64,000 bases of DNA from Chara braunii (taxonomy: Eukaryota > Streptophyta > Charophyceae > Charales > Characeae), in assembly GCA_003427395.1 (NCBI GenBank), contig BFEA01000314.1, positions 493,306 through 557,305 of the forward strand, read 5' to 3'. Under the pieces are notes generated by a model, which had not been told where the DNA came from, did no database searches, and saw only the letters and a list, made by a program, of their open reading frames with translations. The first letter of the stretch is position 1. The number at the start of each line of letters is the position of its first letter. Shown in pieces: positions 22,801 to 35,900 of this stretch. Both the position numbers and the translations under genes were made by a program.

Positions 22801-23877
22801 CTGCTTTCGGGACCTAATTCGCTGGACACGATATGTTTTGCGAGAGATCTGTGGAACATTAGTGGGGAACGGCGAGAGCCTGAAAACGGAGGTTATACTC
22901 TGGCTTTGTCTTGCCTATGTCCTCGTTGGGGTCATCTTCTATCTGCTGCCTTCGGTTGCACGCACGTCTCTTTTTTTCTTTTATTTTTTTTGCACGCACG
23001 TCTCTTAGAGGATACACTTCGGTCAATTAAGTGTGCCGTCGTTTCCTCCAATTTGTATTTGTATGGTACTCGCAAAGTAACAACGCAACAGTGAATCTGT
23101 GAGGAGCCCATTGAAATATGTGCGCAATGCAATCCGTGGGAGTCTGTAAATTTGTATGGTCTATGATTCGATGTTTGCGCACGCACACAGACAGACACAC
23201 ACACACACACAGAGGGAGAGAGAGGGAGAGAGAGAGAGATGCAGCGTGATTTGAAGAGTGGTTGAGGGGATACGTTTCCAGCTAGGGTGTAGTTCCTTTC
23301 TTGATTAATTGGGCTAAGTACTGGATGTCATTGTTGTGTGGCTGCGTGATTTTTTTCGTCATTTTTGCAGAGTTAATGAATGTAGGGCAAAAGCAAGCAG
23401 CCCTACAGGCCCTCCACGACCTCATCACTTCCAAGAGGTATCGAGCATGGCAGAAGACGCTGGAAAGGATTATGTTCAAATATGTGGAGCTTTGCGTCGA
23501 TATGCGGAAGGGGAGGTTCGCAAAAGATGGACTTATCCAGTTCAGGATTGTTTGCCAGCAAGTGAACGTGTCGTCCCTTGAGGAAGTCATCAAGTATTTT
23601 CTGAAGCTGGCAAACGAGCGAGCAGAGCAGGCGCAAGCGGCGGCTGCAGAAGTCACCCTCGACGTGGACGATCTCGATGCCGTCAAACGACCAGAAGATT
23701 TGATGGTCAGCTACGTCAGTGGAGAGAAGGGGAAAGAACGTGCAGACAGAGAGATGGTCACTCCATGGTTCAAGTTCCTGTGGGAAACGTATCGGACGGT
23801 TTTGGAGATTCTGCGGAACAACTCGAAGCTGGAATCCCTCTATGCGGTGTGTCACTCAGCTCTTTCCCCGTCACACA

Positions 23878-23916
<39 letters not shown>

Positions 23917-26900
23917 GTAATAATAATAATTCTCTTTGCGTTTTCTCTTGTCCACGTTTTTTTTCCGAATTTTTACCTTTTTCTGTCTCGTCTTCTCTGT
24001 GCGCATCCGCGTACTGTGCTTTCTCTTCCCTGCAGAAGTGCCTCCCCGTGTGCCTTTCTCTTGCCTGCGGAATTGCCTATCGTCTTCACCCAAAGTATCC
24101 TGTTCGCGTGCGAATGGACCGTGCGTTCCATTCAGGTGAAGAGGGTGGGATGTTCGTCTTTTCGATTGCTGTTGGCTTGCTTAACTCTGCATCATCTGGC
24201 TCCACGTCGGTTCTCTGGATGGGGGTTATGAGGAACAGATAGTGATGGATAGTAAATGTCGGTTATTGCCGGCTTTAAGCGGAATGAATGTCAATGTTGT
24301 TGCCCTCGACTGAGCTATCAATTAACGATGGACGGCTGTCTTGTCCATGCAAACAATGACGAGGCTTGTTAAAGATGTTTTTCCCCCTTTCTCTAAGCTT
24401 CCTCGGCTTGTCGCACCTATAGAAGGGGAAAAGACAAAGCTTTTCGAAAGCAAACGAAAAGGAAGTGGGAAAAAAACGAGGCGCATGCCGGTGATAAGCA
24501 GGACAATGAGGTCGATGAGGACGAGGTGGAGGAATTGGGTCAGGGGAAGTTTCTGCAGTACTATTCACAAAGGAGAAGGGGGGGGGTGCAAGGGAGAAGG
24601 TTATGGCAGAGAAGGTAGATGGGAGGAGGAGGAGGAGGAGATGAGGTAGGAGGAGAGAGACGAGAAGGGGGGATGGGCGAGGCCCCCTCTCTGGACCTCG
24701 TTTTCTTATCCGTATGATATAAAGGATGACCAGGGAAGTTTCTCCTTAGGATTTAGCACGGCAAGTGTAGGAAGAGAAAGGACGGAAGACAATCAGGAAG
24801 AGTGGCGGCTCATACAGAGTGCGAGGAACAAGGTGGAAGATGAATTTCGAGCTGGAGGAGTGTGCTCTGGAACCGCAGAGGGAGGTGGATTAGGGGGGGT
24901 GAGATTCTAGCAGAGTGTCGAGACGGAGTACAAGTGGGGTCGCCAAAGGTGGGTATGTGGGATGAACGGATTGGTCTGTTTTGTATGTTGTCATTGTTCA
25001 AAGACGAAAGAGGATGGAGGAGAGGAGGCACGACGGGGTGAGAGAGAGAACGGCCAGTGTGGCAGTGTGCCTCCTCCCTTCCCCCCTTCGCGGTTCTTTT
25101 TCATTGTCGTCAACTTTGGTGAACCAAATAATCTAGGGTGGTAATGCCGGATTTGGATGGCCTGCGGGTTTAGCGTACTCTGGCTCCTAGTCTTTCCTCT
25201 CTGAACAGTTCTTTAAGAAAGAATTATGGCTTCTTTGTTCAATGGCGTGTGTTTGCAATGTCTAGGTGATTGTTCTTTTTGTTTTTGGCTTCTGATTAAT
25301 GGTGTTAATTGCGATTGGTTGCTGTCGCAATGGTGAATTGCCCAGCCGTTAATCCGATGAATTCGGTGTGGTGTGTTACCTGCAGATGACAGCGCACAAG
25401 GCTTTCCAGTTCTGCCTGCATTACAAGCGGACAACGGAATTCCGAAGGCTGTGCGAAATTTTGCGAAATCATCTGATGAATCTGAACAAGTATCGGGACC
25501 AGAGAGATAGGCCAGATCTTTCTCTTCCAGAGAGCCAACAGCTTTACATGGAGACCAGATTTGAGCAGCTCAAGGTCGCTACGGAATTGGAGCTCTGGCA
25601 GGTAATCATGACGTGTGTGATGTTTGCACTGGGAGGATTTCCTCCATCGTGTGGCGTACACGTTTTCTTCTTTGAGTGAGGTTCGGTTAACTCGGGTACG
25701 AAAGGAAGTCGTTTTGATCTGCGGCTAGGTCCCACCAGCAGCGTTGAGTTTCCTCAACGCCTGAATCTGGACGCGTTCGTAGAGATGTGCGGTTGAGGAG
25801 AACTCAACGCGATTTCTGCACATATCCACAGACACGACCAGATTCAGGCGTTGAGGAAACTCAACGGTGCTGGTGGGACCTGGCCCCTGGACGCAGTCTG
25901 TTCTGGGCGTGAATGTGAGTAATATCACCGTTTGAAATTTGAATGTTTTCATACGAGAACGGACACTTCCTAAAATAGGGGTGTGGGGGCAGTATGGTCG
26001 ATTCATCCCTGATGCTTCGCTGGGTGTTCACACCCCCCCCCCCCCCCCCAAAAAAAAAAAAAAAAAGGAAAAAAGGGAAAAAAAAAACACTAAACATGGA
26101 TGTTCAATCTGGGGCGCGTCAGTACGGTTATTACATATCACCGATGAACATAGACACCAAATACACATGCCTCATCTGTTCTGGTGGCGTTAGTCCGGTT
26201 TCTGTGATGGGTGTGTCTCCACCCCCCAAAACCCTTCGAAATTTGTCCCGAGAGTTTGTCGTAATTTCGTAGTCAATGGTCTTTTTGGGAACGGGATGGA
26301 AAGACACCTTACTGTTGCAGTATGTTTATTGCATGTGACGACGTCATTTGGTTTCAATTAGGTCGATCATTTCTGCTGTTTGGTGTCTTGCTCTCTCTCG
26401 TTAACGATCGACGTGTTTCCTGTCTGGTGGACTTCTTTTTCTATGTCCCTTACTGCCGGTTGCAGGAAGCGTTCAGGTCTGTGGAGGACATTCATGGACT
26501 GATGACTTTGTTCAAGAAGGCTCCAAAACCCCAGATGATGGCGACATATTATGCGAAGTTGGCAAAGATTTTCTGGGTCTCTGAGAACCACCTTTACCAC
26601 GCCTACGCGTGGTACAAGCTGTACAGTCTGCAGAAGAACTACAACAAGAACCTTCTTCCTCGGGATCTTCAACTGTATCCTTCCTTTGAACGAGTGTCCC
26701 CTGATTGGTTGAGATATGCTTGGAATTCAGACTTGAACGTGTGGTTGGATATGTTTGGTGCTGCCACTTTGTTTGTCGTATTCCTATCATAATGTGTGTT
26801 ATCTTGTATCTGCCTCCTGTAATACGTCGGTGCTCGTAGAGTGCAGGCATGCAAATGCATCCGCCTCTGGGGCGTCCTCTGTGGCAATGGATGCCAAAGG

Positions 26901-29900
26901 AGCCTGAGCTGGCCACTCCGCCAGGGATCTAGGGGACATGTGATATCTGTATCTAGCCGCCTTTTCCCTGAATGATGAACACTTTGGAATGGTGCAGGAT
27001 TTTCTTGCAAATTGCCCCCTTACCGCATGCTGGTCGCAGCTGGCTTTCTCTTCCGTGGATGCTGCTGTCCGATGGTTATATCGTTGTTGCAGGCCTTCTG
27101 CTATGGAAGAAACTTTGTATCAGGATGCGAATTTGCTGTGGCCTATTGAGTTCTGCAGCCTGTGTTAGTGCGTTTGCACAATTCACCACGGCAGTGTTCA
27201 ATCTGCAATAGGACTGTGCAGTGACCTGAGTGCTTTTGCCTTCCCCTCGGTAAAAGTACCACCATCTTCCAGTGCTCGTGATCCCTATGTCCTGTGTCGT
27301 CACTAAACCCAAGATTTATGTTGTTCACTAGAATTCAACGATATGATCATTATTGCTGTATCTAGACTCAAAGATGCCCCAAATACAACTATAATGTTCG
27401 TTCGACGAGTTGAGACCATTACTGGTCCCCCTAGGACATCGGGAATTGATTGCCACGGGCATCACCGGGATGTTCCCCGAGCATAAGAGACTGGCATGGA
27501 TGGGATTCTCACGGTGGTCGATCGTGCCATGTTTTTGCCTTGCGACTGTACATTGTATTCAGGTGAAGATGGTAGTGTTACCCTGTGAGTCCTGGCGTTT
27601 TTGCCATGTTGAATGCCTTGCTGGCTTATTGCCCTTGACAAAAGAACAGAATTGCATCGTCTGTGCTGCTTGCAACACTCTCGGTTGCACCATATGATCG
27701 GAAGCATGGCGCCCATCACTTTGAACTGGAGATGGAGAAGGAGCGAAATGTGAGGATGGCTAACTTGCTGGGATTCAGCTTGGACCCGAAGAGGGATGCA
27801 CGGGAGGTGGTAAGTATCCGTCTGTGGGGGTTGGTTGTGTTGGGTGAGGGAAAGGGAAGAGGAGGATGTTCGTGCCGAATGGCTTAAGAGAGCAATGGAT
27901 CAGAGGTTGGGAAGTATTGGGTGAAGAAAGGAGCATACTTGTGTCAAATGCTTTATAAAACACCAGCACCTCCGAGAGGTGCTCATATACAAGCTGGCTG
28001 CGGGGTGGATGTACCGGCCTGCCTGTGCCAGGTTAAATTCATTCGTGAGGAACAGTTGCGCTACAGTACGTGTAGCTGGGAGAGGTACTGGGGGTCTACG
28101 AGGGCAGTAACGTGGTGAATGCAAGCATGACCAAACTCAAAACTGAAAGCTGTATGCTGTTTTGAACTATGGTCTTTCCCTGAATTGAGCGTCCCCTCAT
28201 AATGACTGCATCGGATCAGGAAGATGGCTTGTATACCTTCAGAATGAGGGTGCTATATGTGCAGGGGAAGATGGTAGTTCTTATCAGTGGCCGCATGTTA
28301 ATTTGGTGTATGTAACATATTTTGTGGCTGATGCGTTGCGATTTGATGAGCATAAGTGAATGGCTTGCTGATCAAAATGTTATGTAGGTTAGTGTTGGTT
28401 ATCACTATTGTCTCTCTCGCCCGTGCATGTGGAGTGGACAACGTAGCAAGCCAGCCTTGCGAGAGGTCGTGAACAGAAGGAAAGACCCCTCCTGGTGGAC
28501 CTCTGAGTCACTCTTGAACCACCAGTACCTACCGCATTCTTAGGCCCCATCTGACACGGATGAATACAGCCCCGCGCGGTAGGCCGATTCACCCGACGCG
28601 ATGATGGCCTAAGAACGTGGAATTACTCTGGTTGTTTCAGGCTAACGTGTTATCTGGTGGTGGTTGCGATTGTAGAAGCAGCTGATGTTTTCTGATTTGT
28701 ATTTCAGTCTCGAAAGTATTGGGGATAATCTTCAAACAAGTTTTGGTAACAAGTTTTGCTTGGGTGGTGGTTGTGCTTGTGTTGGGTGTAATATGGTGTT
28801 CGTGATCGTGCTTGTGTTTGGTATATGGTGTTCGTAATGGTTTTCTTGTGCCAGCTCTCCAGGTCAGCTCTTCTTTCGGAGTTGGTAGGGAAAGGTGTGA
28901 TGAGCTATGTTCCCCAGGATATCAAGGATGTTTACAACATCCTTGAAAACGAGTTCCATCCTCTCGATCTAACCACGAAGGTGCAGCCTCTGTTGGAGAA
29001 ATTGTCCTCCTACAACGAAAAGCTGTCTGCTGCCTCTCCTGTGCCCGAGGTGCAACTGGATCAGTATGTTGAGCCAATTCAGAGGTTGACAACTCTCCGG
29101 CTTCTTCAGCAGGTAAATTTAGTTGGTTCTGCTTTGCTTGCTCTAGAGGTTCGTTTATGTTTTTTTTTAATGTTTTTTTAAGGGTTTGTTGTGGATCGTG
29201 TCAGCAGCTGAGCTTTCGTGTCCCAATCAAAGACATCATCGTGGTGAAGAAACGACTGTCTTCTTTGGTTTCTGGAAGTGTACTGTGGTTGGTTAATTAT
29301 TACCCGGACGTGTTCAGCAGGTCCTCTCCTACGAGATCGTTAGCACCCTGGGTGTCTTTCCAAGACAAGGACATCTGAGCTGAATGGGGCAGGATAAAGA
29401 AAATGGGCTCACGTAATGGGAACGGCATAGAAAGCTTTTTACTGCTTGCATAATTGAATCCAACGAGCATACTGGAAGTGTACTGTGGTTGGTTAATTAC
29501 CCGGACGTGTTCAGCAGGTCCTCTCCTACGAGATCGGTAGCACCCTGGGTGTCTTTCCCAGACAACGACATCTGAGCTGAATGGGGCAGGATACATAAAA
29601 TGGGCTCGCGTAATGGGAATGGCATAGAAAGCTTTTACTGCTTACGTAATTGAGTCCAACGAGCATAGAAAGCATACTGTTTACGTAATTGAATCCAACG
29701 AACATAGAAAGCATACTGCTTACGTAATTGAATCCAACCAGCATATTGTGAAACCGTTGAACCTTTTTGGAATTTCTGGATTTTAAATGGGGCATAGTGT
29801 TCAAAGGAGCTTTTTGATGCCAGACCACACTGGACACTAATTGTCCAGCAGCCAAAACTCTTTTTCGGAATAGCAAATAGAGTCAACTTCCAGTCTGCTG

Positions 29901-32900
29901 AATCTCATTTCAGTGGAGAGTCTTCCGTAGGGTTGGAACCATGTTTACTGTGCTATATGTTTTGTAGCCGTGGTGTGAAATTTTCCAGATTCACTGTTTG
30001 TGTACGCATACAGAATACGCAAGTGGCATGGTAAATCTCTAATCCGCTTATTGCGTAGGGCATGAATAGCGGTCCTGTAAACTGACAAATGTAACTGTAT
30101 GTGCACCGCAGGTATCCCAGGTTTATACCACTATGAAGATTAGGCATCTGGCAAACATGATCCCATTTGGAGACTTCAACTACATTGAGAAACTGGCGAT
30201 GGATGCGGTAAAATACAACTACGTTCAAGTCAGAGTTGATCATCTGAAGGGCACGGTTCAGTTTGGCAGCCAGGTTCGCAACTTTCTGAGCCTTGTACTC
30301 TTTGTGGAAAATCATCTCTGCTGTGTTCTCTTTGTATCCCGTATTTATCCCATATCTGTACTTGTTGTACGTAGATTTTTCTTTATGCTCTGTTTCTCCT
30401 AAATCAGGTGAAACATCTCGGCGCATGTTTTCTGGATGTATCATTGTTTCTTGCAGCATGTGGGGGTTTGTAAGGTTTCATCCCTTTGTGTGTGTGGAAG
30501 AAATGCCGAATGATTAATATGATGTGTGCTTATTTGCTCCACCAATCCTGTGGTTTCTGATTTTTGCCTTGGGAGCTTTGAAGAGTGCAGGTGGGGATTA
30601 GGTTGTACCTGGCTTGAAAGGCTGGTGGGGAATGCTTGTCTGTAGTGGAAGGCTTGGGTATCCGGAAAAACTTGTTCCTTTGTAGCTTTCACGCTCAGTT
30701 TCGGATGAGAAAGAACCTGTCTAAAGTCATTGAAATGCGTATCTCCTACGTGTTCTTACATTTTTTTAATCCAATGCTGTTACGTATTGAACTTTGCAGG
30801 ATCTGGAGTCGGACAAGATAAAGAATCACTTGACAATCTTGGCGAAGAGGCTCAACAAGGCACTTGGGCTCATTCATCCCACTGGACCAAGTCCGGATTA
30901 TGTAGCTGCAAAGAAACGAGACATTCAGCGGCTCTTGTCAGCTGTAAACAAGGAGCACCAGGTTGCGCTTGCAAGAAAGGTGTTGATCGAGCGACGTAAG
31001 GAGGAGCAAGAGAGGCAGATGCTAGAGATGGTGAGTTATCAGTTTTGCATGAAACGGTTTATTTTAGCCACATTTGTGCTCTACAAACCGAAAACGGCAA
31101 TGGAAATGGAGAAAGAAGAAAAACAGAAAAAAAGCATAAGGAAACTCAAGGCTGCCAGAGAAAAACAAAATCTGAAAAAGGGGTGGGTTTGCTGCTTGTC
31201 ATCGCTTTTTTACTTCGTAATGGATGTGTCAATTGCTGCTGTGCATTTTCAATGCTCGGGCAAGGACGTGTATGTGTGTGTGCGCCAACTGTCCTTTCTG
31301 TCATTAATCTGGTCATGATTCGGTTAACTACCGTCTGATGTCTTCGCTGAGCACATTCAATTATGTCTAGAATTATGTCATAATGCACTAGACGTTGTAC
31401 GAATGCTAACTGCGTGCACACATGGCGTTGTTAATTGTGCAGGAAAGAGAGGAGGAATCCAGGAAGCTGAAGCAGCAGAGGCTTACGGAGGAGGCTGAGG
31501 CTAAACGTTTGGCAGCAGAGTCTGCCCGTCGTGAGGAGGAGCGAATCCGAAGAGAGCTGGAGGAGAAGGAACTCGAGAAAGCGAAGATGATGGTTGCCGA
31601 TATGGAAAAGCGCAAAGGAAAGAAGGGCAAGAAAGGAATTACAGCGGAGGTACGCTTGGTGACTACCCTTAATCCGAAGTTCTGTCACGTTTTTTGTTCT
31701 GCTGAGCTTGGATTGTATCTCTGTGGCTGCATATCGTCTGCGTTGATTGTTGCTCGTTGTCCTTTTTCAGGCAGGTATACCAGACAAGTAGCAACTAAGC
31801 CGCCCTCTGTCTTCTTGCTGTTGAAGTTACTACCACTTGGACAATCAGAAACTCCGCATGGTAATATGCTTTGTGAGTTTTCCAGGTCCGATCCAGAGAT
31901 GGAGGTGGTTTGATAGGGATTTCACTCTCAGGGCAAGTCAAAGGTTAGCAGGGTGTCTTTGTCCTGGTTTTGCTGCCGGTGCTCTTCTAATGTAGCCATT
32001 GCGGTTCTTCTTTCCTGTCCACAGCCGGATAAAGACAAGCAGCAATTGATGGACCTCCTCCTCTCGGAGCAAATTAAAGAACGCCAGGAGATGGAGCGTA
32101 AACTGCAGAGGCTCTTGAAGCAAATGGATCATTTGGAGCGTGCGAAACGTGAGGAGGAACGCCCTGTTATTGAGGCTTCCTATCAACAACGTCTGATTGA
32201 CGATGAGGAGTACCACAACCAGCAGCAGCAGGTCAGACACCGAATATCTCCTTTGCATGATGCATTGTCGTCATTGTTCCACTTGGTATCACCAAAAAGG
32301 AATCATATGTCCTAGCAATTCCCTCGAAAATATAGGCAAAAGCATCGAAAATACTGTTGGCTTGGAGTAGTTGTAGTCAATTAAACCAGCGGTACCTTTA
32401 AGCCTAAGCTATAAAAGCTACGTGGTTATGTGTGGGAGCATTCCAGGTGGAGGCTGGGTACTCACCCTAGTGTGACATGCAGAAACGGTCTTGGTAAGTT
32501 GGGCACTTTGATGGAAATAAGAGCCTGGAGTGTCGGTGGGCCAAGCTGTGAGAGACTTGGTGGGGGGACATTGGTTTGAGTTTTCTACATGCTGAGAACG
32601 TGGAATCATGGATTGGCTGGGTGATAGACATGCCATCTCGTGGTGTTGAAAAGGCAGGGGTGGAGGGCACAAATGAAAGAAGGGGGCTATGAGTGGTATG
32701 AGTGGGTTGCTTAGGGCTGAGGTGAGCCTTTGCATGATGACGAACAGGGTTCCTTCCATATTTCGGAGAGATGACCGGTTCTTACGTGTGCTACCTATTT
32801 CTTTCCTTGATACAGCTGGATAACTTTATGCTTCCTCGTGACATTTTTTTTCTCATTTTCCCGTTCAAAACGCTGAAAGAGTTTTAAAAATAGTACTTGG

Positions 32901-35900
32901 AGTTCACTAAGATGTGTGTGAAAACAGCGACACAATGTTTTCACATGTTATGCTGAATGATAATTTATGTAGTCTTCGATAGAATCGCAGTAAGGTTTAT
33001 GCTAGAGCTTCTGAAATGACCTCACAAGAGTCACAGTATCTAATAGCTCCAGCGTACTTCATCCAAGGATGGAGCAAAGGCAGCCAAGGATGGAGCAAGG
33101 AAGGAAAACAAACTCGTTAACAAGAAAGCCACGTCGTCGACATGCTTTATGAAAGGGTTTTCAGCTAAATGTTGGTCACGTATCATTATCCTCCGTTGGT
33201 CAACTGTGCTGCTCTTGTAACCACCGCTCTCGTAGTGGGCCCACCTGCCGTTGTTGCCGTTGTTGCCATTGCAGATGTAGATGATTCTGATTGCTATTGT
33301 AGCAATTCTCTCTCTCTCTCTGTCTCTCTCTCTCTCTCTTCGCAGTTGCAATGACCCCCCCGGCACTTGTTTTCAGTGGGGACCTGATGATTTATTTCTA
33401 AGCCAATTGATTGCAGGGCTTGCCAAAATATGTGCACTTTTGAAGGGTAAACATTGACAGCTCTTCCATGTCTGAGATGCTCTCTCTCTTTGGTTGATTG
33501 TGCCTTGTGGGTTCAGCTGACAATCGAGCAAAGCAAGCTTCAGCATGCGGCAGATATCCAGGAGAAGAGGCGTCTGTCGCGTATGGAAGACGATAAGGTA
33601 TGAGAACAAACTGCCCGTCCGCCTTCTCTCCGCCTCCATCCCCGGATGCGTACTTTTCGGTTATGCTGGTGGAATGATGGTTATGATGCCTGTCCTGCCC
33701 GTGGTGTACTTTCAGTTATGCTGGTGGAATGATGGTTATGATGCCTGTCCTGCCCGTGGTGTAAGTACGATGACCAAGTTCCTATATATCTCCCTACCAT
33801 CGTCACCTGAATAGAATGCCCTGTCATTGTAGCTGTATTTGGCGCACCTTCCAATCCTGATAGAGCGATAATGATGTGGTATTCTATTTGGGTGAAGACA
33901 GTGGTCCTAGTTTAGTGGTGGCACTGCTTGATAGACTGGCAAAAGAGGAATGTTGTGAACAACAAATAGAGACGCTTCTCCACCCCTGTATAACTTTAAG
34001 TGCCCTGTAGATATCTCTTCAGTCTGTGGTGTTCTTCAGTGAGGCATGTTATTATGTTAGATGGAACTCCAAACAAAAGCAAGTCGAAGGTAGCCGTGAA
34101 TGAGTTGGTAATTTTGTGCGATTAAGCACATCATCTCGGTACAGCAATGCGCCTTGACACGTAATGATGGTACTTGCGCCCTACGAGTTGGTGCTTTTTT
34201 GTTCCTAACCCTATGGGGGTTAATCGAGCAATCAAGCAGGGCACATAATTTGCTTCCTGGGAGGCAGAGCTTCCAGATGTGGACCTGGGTGTCATGTGAG
34301 ATGTGCTTGGTTCTCAGTCGGAGATGTTCTCTTTGAGCTTGATGCTTCTGTTTTCTGCTTTTGTTTCTTTTGTCAAACCATCCGTACACCAGGGCCTGCA
34401 GGAGCCTTACTGCACGCCAAGCTTTTCCGAAGCCCCCAGCAGGGCACTCTTCTTCTTTTTTGGCTGGTGCCACCTGTCATTGTGGTCCGGTAGGCTGAGG
34501 TTGCAAAAATTTTGTAGGCTTCGAGTTTCTTTGCGAGCAAGGCTGGGTCCGTGTACTGGCAGTTTAAGGGGAAGAAGATCAGCAAACTAGTGTAAAATAA
34601 AAATGTGGCATAGGTGCTTCTGTCCGTGAGCACCAATGCTCGGTGATTGGGCAAAAAAAGAGTTGCGGCACGTCGAGTGGCAGCGAACAGGGCCGTTGCA
34701 ATGGAAGCAGAGAGGACTTGTGCATGCATTCACATGGCCTGCGGTATGGGGGGGTGCCTCCAGTACATGATTTTGAGGTTTGGAATGCATACCCTTGGGT
34801 GTGAATATTACTACTGATATTTCCAGCCTGCCAAGCAGGGAATGCAGGGTAGGGAGCAATTTGGGGCATGAGTGTGAACTGGATGTCAAAGCAGAACCTT
34901 TGAAAAACATCAACTCTAACCCTTGCTAACTGCCAGTACATCGCCTAGGCTACTGACTAGAATGGAATTGCCAGTTCATCGCCTAGGCTACTGGACCAAA
35001 ATGCCTGGTGACGATACCCAAAGACGAAAAAGAATGCTGTGGCGAGGGGTAATCCTCTTCGGGGAAAAGAGGGCTTGGGTTTACTGGTGCTGTAAGGCAG
35101 CAGCAGGGTGCTCATTGACAGACATCGGCCATTGATTTCGTTACATTGTACGAAGTCAATGCGCCTGGTCTTTTGGGGCTTGCCTACAGCGACAGAAAAG
35201 GCTGACAGCAGCAGCCGAGAAGGTCCAATTTTGAGCCTGTGCCGTTTCAACGGAACTTGGTACGTGACAGAAATTGGCCTCAGTTAGCAAATGAGGTTTG
35301 GAAGTACTGGTGGTTCAAGTGCCAGTGAAACGCAAGGCTGTGGGCTCCAGGTCACCTGTACTTATTAGTTGGCTGGTAATAGATTCGGATGCTTATGAAG
35401 TCTTATTTTCCTGGCTCTTTATGTTTGCAGGTTGCCTTCCAGGAGCAAGTGATGAGTCGCCGCAGTGTTGAGTTTGAGCGGTTGAGGTTGGAGAGGGAGC
35501 AGCGTCTGGCTGAACTGCGTGAGATAAGAAAGGTGGAGCGTCTGCAACGCAGGAAAATGGAATGTTACAGAAGGCAGGAGGAAGCTCGTATTCGGAAAAT
35601 CAGGGAAGAGGAAGAAGCAAGGAAGAGAGAAGGTTTGTATATACCCACCCAGTCATGCTCTAGTGGAATTATAATCCTTTGTGTTTTGTGCTGCAATAGC
35701 AAATATTCTCTGCTGTTTTGTTGCCTGCTTCTTGGCCTTGGATTAAGTAAATGAAATTTTGTATGTTTGGAACCCAGGCAGGAATGAGAAGTGTTAAACC
35801 ACTACTGTCTTCACCGAATAGAACATCTGGTAATTATCGCTGTATCTGGACTTGAAGTTGTGCCAAATACGGCTATAATGACTGGGCGTGCTATTCTGGT

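Larger units (their letters stand above)
16867..23370 (+). other. eIF3a intron 1 (6.5 kb)
   Basis: It holds a T run (about 17,529-17,553), a purine-rich block (18,440-20,100), foldback tandem repeats with a 150-N assembly gap (20,534-20,965) and CA/GA microsatellites (about 23,190-23,240). The remainder (17.0-18.4 kb and 21.0-23.2 kb) is mixed sequence in which I recognise no gene. It ends with ATTTTTGCAG. Confidence 0.85.

Noticed and set aside
23301-23370. Alternative eIF3a start at Met 23,301 within a longer open frame
   Set aside because: The residues upstream of LMNVGQKQ are unlike eIF3a, and a perfect [15 protein letters not shown] exon with matching splice phase exists at 16,821.
23719-24242. 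Open frames continuing past 23,846 through the AAT microsatellite
   Set aside because: They run through the GT donor of exon 2 into intron; similarity to eIF3a stops exactly at the donor and resumes at exon 3.
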